Of a stretch of 38,140 nucleotides of DNA, positions 25,213 through 34,100 are shown piece by piece; positions within the stretch are counted from its first letter, which is position 1; each line of letters opens with the position of its first letter. This stretch comes from Candidatus Sabulitectum sp. (GTDB lineage Bacteria; Fermentibacterota; Fermentibacteria; Fermentibacterales; JCC-6): the NCBI GenBank assembly GCA_023139045.1, contig JAGLOJ010000086.1, positions 1-38,140 of the forward strand, read 5' to 3'. The position numbers and the translations under genes are program-made. The notes under the pieces were generated by a model that saw only the letters and a program-made list of their open reading frames with translations, was not told the DNA's origin and made no database searches.

Positions 25213-26777
25213 AAAAAATAACTGTGTTGCTTTCAACCCTGCTTATGCTGGCCTGCTCCACTGCGCTTGCGGGAGGCTCTGACGATGCAACAGCGGTTGG
25301 CATAATTCCCTTCGGATACAGCGACGACGACTCCCGTTGGATCAGCGGAAAACTCAGTGATTTCCTTATGGACAATCTTGATTCAAGCGAAGATTTTGCT
25401 CTTATCAGCGAGAACGATCTTGATGATGCATTTGAGGACATCGGATTTAATCCTGATCAGTTCCAGTATGGCGTTCCACCCGAGATGATTATCGAGGCCG
25501 GAGAAGGAATGGGTGCTGACCTGATTGTATTCGGATTCGTGGTTCCCGGTGGTGGAGACAAGTATCAGGTTCTCTGGAATATTGTTGTCGTTTCAAGCGC
25601 CAATACAATTTCCCCCGCTCCGTCCATGGTTCAGAAGAACACCGATCCGGTTAGAGAACTTGCCGAGACCATCGTTTCCGAGATAAACAGTCAGGTTGGA
25701 GCAAGAGCAGATGAGTCATTGAACATAGCCCGATATCACAGAGCCAACAGCTCATGGGATGGGGCAATTACTTCATATCTTCAGGTTCTCGATGTTGATC
25801 CTGAGCATGTTGAAGCTATGAACGAGCTTGCAGCCGTATACCTGAAGAGCGATGTTGATTCAGTTGCAAGAGCTGAAGACATGTACAACATGGTTCTCAG
25901 CATTGATCCCTCAAATTCATCCGCTATGAGCGGTCTGGGAAAAGTAGCCCTCAAGAACGAAAACTACGAGACAGCCAAAGATTACTTCGATCAGGCCATT
26001 GAAGCTGATCCCGATAACACGGCAGCTTACTCCGGGCTTGCCAGTGCATATACAGCTCTTGGTATGACTGATGAAGCCATCGCAAGCTTCGAGTCTGCGC
26101 TGGCCGCCAATCCAGACAATCTTCAGGCTATGTACGCACTTGGTCTGCTCTATGCGGAAATGGGCAATTACACAGAGGCTATTCCTCACATTGAGGCCAT
26201 TCTTGATGTGCGCCCGGATTACACCAATCTTCGTCTTAAACTTGCATCAGCGTATTCAGAAATTGGAAACTACGGTTCTGCTGCTGATAACGCAATAATT
26301 GTGCTGGAAGCAACACCGGATGACACTGATCTGGCTCTTTTTGTTGCTCAGTACGAGGCCAGAGCAGGAAGAACCTCCAGTGCGGTTGAAAGACTGAATG
26401 GAATCATAGCCTCCAGCGGAAGCAGACAGGCCTACCTGATGCTGGCTACCGTTTACAGAGACAGCGGACAGCGCAGTTCCATGCAGACTGTTTTCAACAG
26501 GCTTCACAATGCGTATCCAGGAGATCCTGTGGCAAACTATATGGTGGGTGCATTTTACTATCAGAGCGGAAGCTCAAAAGCCAGAATAAGTGAACTTGTT
26601 CTCTCCAATATTGCCACATGGGAGAGTGCAGTAAACGAACTCAATTCCGCCATTTCATTCCTCAATCAGGTGACGGGATACAGATCAAACCAGGCACAGA
26701 ACATGGTCGCAGCAGCACGGAATGCTATCAGTCTCTGCGAGGAAAAGATTGACAGGGTAAACCGCTATTCACAGTGA
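25209..26777 (+). CDS. Exported CsgG-like plus TPR-repeat protein
   Basis: An envelope protein of 522 residues. The N-terminus is a signal peptide ending either at LALAGG-type (TALA|GG near 22, signal peptidase I) or, less likely, at the LMLAC Cys. Residues about 27-160 resemble the CsgG/TolB-N-like fold found in outer-membrane assembly proteins (ATAVGIIPFGYSDDDSRWIS, later GADLIVFGFVV). About seven TPR units follow (about 165-420), for example AYSGLASAYTALGMTDEAIA and AMYALGLLYAEMGNYTEAIP. The TTG at 25209 has AGGAGA 5 bases upstream and overlaps the pgeF stop. Probably a scaffold for an envelope complex; the partner is unknown. Confidence 0.75.
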   Translation: MKKITVLLSTLLMLACSTALAGGSDDATAVGIIPFGYSDDDSRWISGKLSDFLMDNLDSSEDFALISENDLDDAFEDIGFNPDQFQYGVPPEMIIEAGEGMGADLIVFGFVVPGGGDKYQVLWNIVVVSSANTISPAPSMVQKNTDPVRELAETIVSEINSQVGARADESLNIARYHRANSSWDGAITSYLQVLDVDPEHVEAMNELAAVYLKSDVDSVARAEDMYNMVLSIDPSNSSAMSGLGKVALKNENYETAKDYFDQAIEADPDNTAAYSGLASAYTALGMTDEAIASFESALAANPDNLQAMYALGLLYAEMGNYTEAIPHIEAILDVRPDYTNLRLKLASAYSEIGNYGSAADNAIIVLEATPDDTDLALFVAQYEARAGRTSSAVERLNGIIASSGSRQAYLMLATVYRDSGQRSSMQTVFNRLHNAYPGDPVANYMVGAFYYQSGSSKARISELVLSNIATWESAVNELNSAISFLNQVTGYRSNQAQNMVAAARNAISLCEEKIDRVNRYSQ

Positions 26778-26809
26778 CCTGCCGCGCGGTAAAGATATAC
26801 ACAGACAGG

Positions 26810-26830
26810 GGGGCGCTTTCCAGGCGTCCC
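26810..26830 (+). other. Small hairpin in the leader of obg
   Basis: GGGGCGC (26810-26816) and GCGTCCC (26824-26830) can form a seven-pair stem with one G-T pair and a seven-base loop. No T-run follows, so it is not a standard terminator. It lies 23 bases before the obg start and could be a leader or attenuator structure or a transcript 3' end processed without a U-tract. Confidence 0.35.
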
Positions 26831-26853
26831 TTCCTGAATAGAAAGGTATTTCA

Positions 26854-27867
26854 GTGGAAGGAAGATTTCTTGACAGGGTTGTCGTTACCGTTAGAGCCGG
26901 AAAAGGCGGTGACGGTATTGTGGCTTTCCGAAGAGAGGCTTACGTTCCTAAAGGAGGCCCCAGCGGTGGAGACGGAGGCAGGGGTGGGCATGTGTGGCTG
27001 GAAGTCAACCGGAAGCTGACCACACTTGTTGATTTTACCAACGGTTCCATCTTCCGTGCAGAGAAGGGTGTCCCCGGCGGAAAGAATGACATGACTGGAG
27101 CCAGGGGAAAAGATATTGTTCTTTACATTCCCCCGGGCACAGAGGTTTACAATTTCAATACAGGTGCTTTGTTTGCAGATATGACAGAGCCCGGACAAAG
27201 GATGCTCATCGCCAGAGGCGGTGAAAACGGGCTTGGAAACGCCAATTTCGCTACTCCGGAGAGACGAACACCCCGTATATGCACGAAGGGTAAACCGGGG
27301 GAGGAGTTTAAGCTTCGTTTTGAGTTGAAGCTCATGGCCGACGCCGGCCTCGTGGGGTTTCCCAATGCAGGCAAGTCCACTCTTGTTTCCAGAATCAGTG
27401 CAGCCAGGCCAAAGGTTGCCGGGTACCCTTTTACAACTCTCAGCCCGTCTCTGGGTGTTGTAAAGTTCACTGACGGATTCAGTTATGTTGTAGCTGATCT
27501 GCCCGGTCTTATTGAGGGTGCCAGCAAGGGAGTGGGGCTGGGGCTTCGATTTCTTCGCCACGCTGAACGAAACAGAATACTGGTGTTTGTACTTTCCCCC
27601 GATATGGAGGTTACTCCAAGTGAGCAGCTCGCTACATTGCGGAATGAACTGCTGGAATACGGCACTGATCTAAAAAGCATCAGCGCAATAGCAGTTCTCT
27701 CCAAGTGCGACACAATAACGGAATCCGAGGAGAAACTTCTTCTAGCCACGCTTCCAGGGGGCACAATGCCGCTTAGCTCTGCGACAGGAAAGGGGGTTCA
27801 GGAATTTCTGAGAAGACTTGGGAAGCTGATCCTCAGCGAGAGACGAAAAGATTCAGATCCCTCTTAA
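26854..27867 (+). CDS. obg: GTPase Obg
   Basis: A ribosome-associated GTPase needed for large-subunit maturation, 337 residues. The N-terminal glycine-rich Obg fold spans 1-158 (RAGKGGDGIVAFRREAYVPK, GGPSGGDGGRGG). The G domain shows G1 GFPNAGKST (168-176), G2 Thr pair at 194-195, G3 DLPGL (215-219), G4 SKCD (283-286) and G5 SSA (308-310). G4 normally reads NKxD, so the Ser replaces the usual Asn. There is no C-terminal OCT domain, which is common outside Firmicutes. The start is GTG with AAAGG upstream. The end overlaps a possible reading-frame extension of dprA. Confidence 0.95.
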   Translation: MEGRFLDRVVVTVRAGKGGDGIVAFRREAYVPKGGPSGGDGGRGGHVWLEVNRKLTTLVDFTNGSIFRAEKGVPGGKNDMTGARGKDIVLYIPPGTEVYNFNTGALFADMTEPGQRMLIARGGENGLGNANFATPERRTPRICTKGKPGEEFKLRFELKLMADAGLVGFPNAGKSTLVSRISAARPKVAGYPFTTLSPSLGVVKFTDGFSYVVADLPGLIEGASKGVGLGLRFLRHAERNRILVFVLSPDMEVTPSEQLATLRNELLEYGTDLKSISAIAVLSKCDTITESEEKLLLATLPGGTMPLSSATGKGVQEFLRRLGKLILSERRKDSDPS

Positions 27868-28010
27868 AGCTTGCGCTTCTGGGTCATCCCTCAAGGGGTG
27901 AACTGCGCAGACTTCTCTCTGCTGACACACCTGAAAAGATTGCAGAGTTATCGCCACATCTTGATGTCAGCAAATCTCTTGCCATCTGCGAGAAACTGAA
28001 GATTAAAGCA

Positions 28011-28835
28011 GTGTACTTCGGCGGTGATGATTACCCGGAACAGCTGACGGATATTCCAGACCCGCCGGCTATTCTGTTTTACCGGGGAAAGTACTCACCT
28101 GTTGATCTGCCTTTCACGGTGGCAGTAATCGGGTCCAGAAGGTGTTCTCTGTACGGTAGAAAAACGGCACGAAGGCTTTCCATGGAACTGAGCCGTGCAG
28201 GTATTTGTGTTGTAAGCGGTCTGGCACGGGGAATTGATGGCGAGGCTCACAGGGGTGCGCTTGACGGTGGTTCACCAACTGCTGCTGTCATGGGTGGGGG
28301 TCTTGATATAATGTACCCGCCCGAGCACAGCTCCCTTGCTGAAAGAGTGGCAGCGGATGGATGTCTGATCTCAGAATATCCACCAGGAGTCAAGCCTGCT
28401 AAATACACATTCCCCGAGCGAAACAGGATAATCAGCGGTCTTTCCTGTGCAGTTGTGGTTGTTGAGGCAGGCGAGAGAAGCGGCACAATGATAACAGTGG
28501 GTACAGCTCTTGATCAGGGCAGGGATGTCTTTGCTGTTCCGGGAGACACAGACAGGTCTTCCACCCGGGGGTCAAACAGGCTCCTGCGAGACGGAGCTGG
28601 TGTAGTTCTGTCGCCGGAAGAGCTGATAAAAGAACTTGGTCTCAATTCTGTTTCAGTAGCTGTTTCAACAATTTCAGACCCGATTCTTGCCTTTCTGGCA
28701 AAGAAACAATCCACGCCCGAGCAGCTTTCACTTGCTCTTCATAAAGATGCTGCACTGATAAACACAAGGCTTCTTGAGTTGGAATTACAGGGGCTTGTTA
28801 TCAGAAGGCCGGGCGGTCTCTACACACAAGTGTGA
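28011..28835 (+). CDS. dprA: DNA-processing protein DprA (start uncertain)
   Basis: Loads RecA on incoming single-stranded DNA during natural transformation. From the GTG at 28011 it has 274 residues: the Rossmann-like DprA core (VIGSRRCSLYGRKTARR at 39-55, VVSGLARGIDGEAH at 67-80, MGGGLDIMYPPEH, FPERNRIISGLS, GERSGTMITVG) and a C-terminal winged-helix region (about 222-272). The open frame continues upstream of 28011 with a typical DprA N-terminal helical domain (SLLKLALLGHPSRGELRRLL) reaching into the end of obg, but that extension has no ATG, GTG or TTG. A CTG at 27903 with AAGGGG 4 bases upstream is the best candidate for a longer protein. It directly precedes the pilin-like operon. Confidence 0.9.
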   Translation: MYFGGDDYPEQLTDIPDPPAILFYRGKYSPVDLPFTVAVIGSRRCSLYGRKTARRLSMELSRAGICVVSGLARGIDGEAHRGALDGGSPTAAVMGGGLDIMYPPEHSSLAERVAADGCLISEYPPGVKPAKYTFPERNRIISGLSCAVVVVEAGERSGTMITVGTALDQGRDVFAVPGDTDRSSTRGSNRLLRDGAGVVLSPEELIKELGLNSVSVAVSTISDPILAFLAKKQSTPEQLSLALHKDAALINTRLLELELQGLVIRRPGGLYTQV

Positions 28836-28920
28836 AGGCTTCTTCACACAGGTGTTAACTGTGCTTCACACATCCGCACTGGATAAAGGTGATTTGGGAG
28901 GATAAAAGAGGAATATACTC

Positions 28921-28935
28921 TGGCACTGTTTTTGC
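28921..28935 (+). promoter_or_regulatory. Sigma-54-type -24/-12 promoter match before the pilin-like operon
   Basis: TGGCAC, five bases, then TTGCA, with the GG and GC elements 10 bases apart as RpoN requires. The predicted initiation point near 28947 falls at or after the first ATG (28943), so the transcript would be almost leaderless unless the true start lies further down. A TATACT at 28914-28919 is an alternative -10 element that would leave a normal leader with GAGG. No activator gene is in the window. Confidence 0.45.
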
Positions 28936-28948
28936 ATGAGGTATGTGT

Positions 28949-30379
28949 ATGATGAAAAACACCAAAACCGATCACGATCAGAAAAACCGCGGAGCAGCTC
29001 TTGTGATTGCTCTGCTTGCTGCAGTGGTGGTTATGATGGCTGCTACACTGCTTATCGGTCTTACCAGAAGACTGGTTGATGCTCATGTTGGCAGGTTGAG
29101 TGCTGCCCAGGTGACCTTATCTGAATCAAGTGCAGCCGATGGGCTTGCTTTTCTGCTTTCACAGAGGGGGCCAGCCGCTGCAAGTGAACCTCTGCATTTC
29201 GATCTGGCAGGGGTCTCCACAGAATTTACTCTTCTGGAAACAGGCACTGCGGGAATTAGAACAGGTTTCTATTCTGTAGAAAATGCCTTGAGAGCCATGT
29301 TTATTCCTACCGGTGATCGTCTTGTCTCGATACGTAAAATTAACGAATCAACTGTACTTATTACCTTTTTCAGCGGAGAGACCTTTAACCCTACCTCTGA
29401 ATTTACCTTTGAGACTGATCTTAACCCTGTTGCTGGAACTCCGTTCATGTACCAGCGAGAAGAAGGGGCTGTAGTGGTACTTGAAGGAGACGGTATGGCT
29501 CTTATTGCCGTGGTCACTTCTGACGGTATTCAGCTGCAAACATCGATCAATTCCACCGTTCTTTCACCCCGTTCCAGGCTCTCTGCCGGAGAAGCTTCAG
29601 ATGGAACGCCACTGCTGATAATTACCGGAGGTGCCAATCTCGGAACTCTTTATGATTGCGAATCCGGTGAGCCGCAGCATATTGGTTCGCCAATTGGTAC
29701 CTGTCCCGTGTTTCTTTCTGACGGAAGCATCTTCGGTTCCGTTATTCAGGCATACTCATCCTTTGGTATTGCACACATCGTAGATGTTTTCAGTGGAGAC
29801 TTCAACAACGACGGCATGGACGACATGGCCTTTACCACCCGTTTTTCCCTTTCCATTTACTCCGGTGCTACAGGGGAAATTTTAAGAGCGAGTCCCGGAG
29901 GATCTCTGACCTGCTGGGGAAGCGTAGGGGGCAGAACAGGCCTCTGCGGAATGTGGAAGATGCCCGTGGGAGACGATCAGTGGTTCCGCCTGGGGTATGA
30001 CGGGTTTACAAAATTCAGCCCTGGCATGGTTTATGAACTGGGCTGGCAGGGAAGATTCCAGGGTTTGGGAAATACACTGACAGGTATAATCGACGGTAGC
30101 GCAGTTATCGCCTCTTCATCAGGGTACATTCTTGAACTTCTCAATGGAGAAATTTTTACAGGTGATGCAGACGGCGGTGAAACAGATTTTTTCAGAACAA
30201 CCGAGAATGGTGTTGATGCCTGTTTCAATCCGGTGAATGGTGATGGAATCGAACTTGCCTTTTCCACTGTTAACCGGTACAGAGGTAAAAAGACTCCGGG
30301 AGAGACCTACATATTTTCCATCTATGAATCAGATGGCAGGATACGGGTCTTTCACACTCTCGAGGGGCTGGACTTATGA
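28949..30379 (+). CDS. PilX-like minor-pilin protein with propeller-like C-terminal region
   Basis: First gene of the pilin-like operon, 476 residues. After a short basic leader, NRGAALVIALLAAVVVMMAA forms one hydrophobic N-terminal helix of the PilX type (no Glu5, no classic FTLIE). A long mixed region follows, including an FG-GAP-like segment near 281-300 (SGDFNNDGMDDMAFTTRFSL) of the type found in beta-propellers of surface proteins. The ATG at 28949 is preferred for its 7-base spacing from GAGG; 28943 and 28952 are alternatives. The stop overlaps the next start as ATGA. Probably an assembled or secreted surface subunit. Confidence 0.7.
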   Translation: MMKNTKTDHDQKNRGAALVIALLAAVVVMMAATLLIGLTRRLVDAHVGRLSAAQVTLSESSAADGLAFLLSQRGPAAASEPLHFDLAGVSTEFTLLETGTAGIRTGFYSVENALRAMFIPTGDRLVSIRKINESTVLITFFSGETFNPTSEFTFETDLNPVAGTPFMYQREEGAVVVLEGDGMALIAVVTSDGIQLQTSINSTVLSPRSRLSAGEASDGTPLLIITGGANLGTLYDCESGEPQHIGSPIGTCPVFLSDGSIFGSVIQAYSSFGIAHIVDVFSGDFNNDGMDDMAFTTRFSLSIYSGATGEILRASPGGSLTCWGSVGGRTGLCGMWKMPVGDDQWFRLGYDGFTKFSPGMVYELGWQGRFQGLGNTLTGIIDGSAVIASSSGYILELLNGEIFTGDADGGETDFFRTTENGVDACFNPVNGDGIELAFSTVNRYRGKKTPGETYIFSIYESDGRIRVFHTLEGLDL

Positions 30380-30756
30380 GAAAAGGCTTTACCCTTGTTG
30401 AGGTGGTTGTAGCATCAGTGATAATACTTGTTGTACTCTCCGCTCTTTCTGTTGCCTTGATCTTTTTCATCCGCGGCGGAAAGTCTCTTGAGCTTCAAGA
30501 AGGGGCACTGACTCTGGCGAGGGTCGAAATTGCTGAAATTGAGAGACTGGAAGAAATTCCAAAGTCTGGCAGAACAGAAAGACCTGACACTCTGTGGGGT
30601 CATCCGTACACAATAGAAACAACTGTTGGTTTCCAGGGAGATAATGATAACGCCGTAGATGTGTTTGTGGCGGTTTCTTCCGGAGACTCGGTCTCAATAG
30701 AATTAACCAGAAGATTTTACACGGATAGAAACACAAACCGACAGGAGCTGCTATGA
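30376..30756 (+). CDS. Type IV pilin-like / pseudopilin protein (PilV/GspI-like)
   Basis: A 126-residue prepilin. The class III signal is very short: MRKG then FTLVEVVVASVIILVVLSAL, so prepilin peptidase would cut after Gly4, methylate Phe and leave Glu at mature position 5. The globular part is small (about 90 residues) and acidic. Size and PilV-like helix suggest a minor pilin or GspI-type pseudopilin. It overlaps both neighbours by 4 bases (ATGA), so stoichiometric co-translation is likely. Confidence 0.85.
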   Translation: MRKGFTLVEVVVASVIILVVLSALSVALIFFIRGGKSLELQEGALTLARVEIAEIERLEEIPKSGRTERPDTLWGHPYTIETTVGFQGDNDNAVDVFVAVSSGDSVSIELTRRFYTDRNTNRQELL

Positions 30757-31133
30757 ACAATCTGAAATTACACAGGAAGAGGGGAAGAGGATTCACATTG
30801 ATCGAGGTTGTTATAGCTGCGGTCATCCTGGCAATTGTCGTCACGGGGATAGCCGTCTTCTTCATGCATATTATTAAGATGTCTGATCAGATGGACGATC
30901 AGAGCAAAGCTATGGAGATATGCCGTGAGGGCATAGAAACTCTCCGTACACTTGATGTTGTATCCATGAGCGACGGATGGCAGAGTCCCCCGTTTGTTAC
31001 TGATGGATTCACCCGGTCCATATGGATAGATACTCCTTACGATCAGTATCCGGAAGCAAAACATGTAAAATGCCGAGTAACATGGACTGGGGTTGATGGA
31101 GCTGACAGCTTAAGCCTTAGTACTATTTTATAG
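30753..31133 (+). CDS. Second small pilin-like protein (PilV/GspI-like)
   Basis: A 126-residue prepilin with a longer basic leader, NNLKLHRKRGRG then FTLIEVVIAAVILAIVVTGI, cleavage predicted after Gly13. It has the same length as the preceding protein and a similar helix, but a different C-terminal region (SMSDGWQSPPFV, then IWIDTPYDQYPEA). Probably an ancient duplicate with a distinct position in the filament or tip. The start overlaps the previous stop as ATGA. Confidence 0.85.
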   Translation: MNNLKLHRKRGRGFTLIEVVIAAVILAIVVTGIAVFFMHIIKMSDQMDDQSKAMEICREGIETLRTLDVVSMSDGWQSPPFVTDGFTRSIWIDTPYDQYPEAKHVKCRVTWTGVDGADSLSLSTIL

Positions 31134-31145
31134 GAGGTGAGCGGA

Positions 31146-34100
31146 ATGATGAAGCACTTATCAAAATTGAAATTCAGATCAGGAATGACTCTCATTGAAC
31201 TGGTCGTTGTCATGGGAATACTGGGAATCCTTTTCGCCGCTGTTTACATGTTCTTCGTCAAAGGAACAGAGCAGTTTCACTTCACCCGTCGTCAGAACCA
31301 GTTGGCCACAACGGGAAAGCTTGCCCTTGAAATGATATCAGATGAAGTTCTGTGGGCAGGTTATATGCCCTCGGGCGGCTGGACAGAAGACCAGTGGCAT
31401 CCAGTGGAACTTGCCTCTGCAACCTCTTTCCACTTTTATGCCGACTTCGAGGCTGACAAGTCTCTGGAAGATTCTGATCATCGGAAAGTTTTCCGTGATC
31501 CTTTCGATGTCGTTCACATTCAGGATGGCAACACCATGGACCGGATTGCCGGCCATGATATTGTTTTCATTCAATTCAACTATCTTGATGGTGCGGGGAA
31601 CTTTCTGGGACCTATGCCGCTGGATGCATTAAACAGAGATGCTGTTCGCCATGTCGTTATCAAAATAACCCTTCAAGACACATACATGGGTGATGTTTAT
31701 CAGACGGTAATGCAGACCATTGTAACACCCAGAAACCTTGGCGTTTATCACAGTTTCGATCCCCTGTTCTATATGCCACCTCCTCCAGACGCCAAAATCG
31801 TGGTCAATATAGACGGTGACTCATTAGGCCACTCGCCGTCTGCTGACCAGGATTCACTTCTAAACAGACTTGACAGCTGGGGATATTCACTTGTCAGACT
31901 GTCGGATGACCAACTGGAAACTTTCGATTACAGCGGATCGGGAGTTGATCTTGTTATTCTCAGAAGAATAGCAAATACAGGCAGTCATCTCAGTATTGCC
32001 GACACTCTGCAGGCAATCACCGTTCCAATAATCGCCCTTGACCCTGATGATGCTGTCGACATTTTCTTCATAGCTAAAGATGGTGATGATTTAGTTCAGG
32101 CTGATTTTTGTAAGATGTGGAAGTTTATACCACACCCCATACACGACGACATCGGTGATTTCAGCTGGTTTTCCATCTACGATAACAATGCAGGAACTAA
32201 AATTACCACTCTGGAAGATTTTGAAACCGGTGCAGAACTTATCACAGCCTTCTCGGACAGTCTTTCTGGTCTATCCGGTGTGTCTGTGATTAATCAGTTT
32301 GGTCCTGAACCAAGACGAGTTCACTACTGTGCGTATGAATTTGAACATTACACCGAGCTTGGGTGGGATTTTCTTTACAATGTGATCATCTGGAACCTTC
32401 CTGACCCATCTCCTCCTCTGGGAGATAAGATCAATGTTGAGGGATTTGAAGGAGAGTCTCCAGGCGACGTGCTCATGACATTCTGGGAAGATCAACTGGA
32501 AGGTGGAGCCTGGTTTCCTGATTCAGTAGTTCTTTACTCTGATTTTGAGGTGGGCGGAGGCGCCGAAATGATGTGGTCATTCTTCTCTACAGGGGCTGGT
32601 AGGATAATCAGGATGCCCGACAATGTGCTACAGACCGACAGAACTGTGACTGGAACTGCTCCTGATCGCAATATTGTCTCTACCATTCTTGACCTTTCCA
32701 ACTACAGTACTGCCTCGGATGACCTTTACATAAGGTTGAAGACCTGGAGAGGTACAACAGAGAACATCAGCTCGGAAGAAGGTATTTTCCTTCTGGCCGG
32801 CAGCGGTTCGCTTGTTCAGCTTGTATCGCAGAATTTTGAAAACGTTGTACCGGGCGGTGGTGATATGGAGTTCTGGGAAGACTTATACGGTCGTCACAGA
32901 ATTCACTGTCCCGATCCGCACTGGGGGGGCAACTCAACCAACTTTGTCACTATGGACAGCAGGAGAAACCGCGAGTTCAGCAGGGTTCGCATGATATTCG
33001 AGTTGGATACTTCCGTGCTTAACGACGGAGTACCCATCAGTGTAAGCTACATGATGAGTGACCACGGAGATGAAACCCACAGCTACAGTCCTGTCACCGG
33101 ACAGGGAGACTTTGTCGGGTGGAGCCTCGGAAAGGGGATTAACGATCCCATTGAAGACTGGGTTAACCTGCTGCCGGGCACTCAATCCAACGGCGACTGG
33201 TACGGGGGCAACTACACATTTGTACCCCCGGGAACCATGCCGTCAACTATCTATGTTATTTTTGGTCAATACGATGACTTTGGTGCCGCCTCTGCCACAC
33301 ACGAGGATGGAATGAGCTTCGATGACATCAATATCGTTGCCAACAACAATACCTCGAACATGGACCGTATCGGCATTCCATCCTCTGATGGAGGTTATCA
33401 GAACCTGCACATCGATCTGGATGACAAGGCACAGGCGGCAGGCATTCAATTCTCTTCCAGCTTTGCAATTGCACTGAGTCAATACGGCTTTGGCTCGTGG
33501 GCTCAATACGGTATTCTCTGGAAGAATTTTGAACTGGGATGCATAGGCACAGTTTATGAAGCTCCGGGATGGAGTCACGGACCTGTGATACCCGGTGCAA
33601 AAGACGACTGGATACTGGAAACAATCCTCGGTAATCACAAGTATACCCTTCATGCGAACAACCTTACCCAATACAGTAACTCCGTTGACTGCTGGCTTGA
33701 GTCTCCGGAATTCAGCATTCCATCCGGCACCAGGGAGGCCAAATTATCATTTGCACAGACAATCGATCTTGAGCCGGGTTTAGACTTCTGCTGGGTTGAG
33801 GTATCCACCAATGGCGGTTCTGTGTGGCAGGTGGTCGATACTCCTACATACAACGGTTTCTTTGACGGGCACGGTGCTTATACCGGTTATATCGGTCTCA
33901 CCACCACAGAGCTTTCTCTTGATCCCTACGTGGGGCAGTCGATTAAATTCAGGTTCATGTTTCATTCAAATAACAACGGTGTCCGAAATGGCTGGGCTCT
34001 TGACGACTTTGTGGCAAGCGGCATCGTCTCCGGATTGGTAATTGAGTCAATCGGATTCAAACCAGCAAGCCCGGGCGGAGCCTGGAACTTCGATCAGGTG

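Noticed and set aside
26808-26830. Hairpin before obg, considered as a terminator for the TPR gene.
   Set aside because: No run of T follows the stem; it is kept only as an unassigned leader hairpin.
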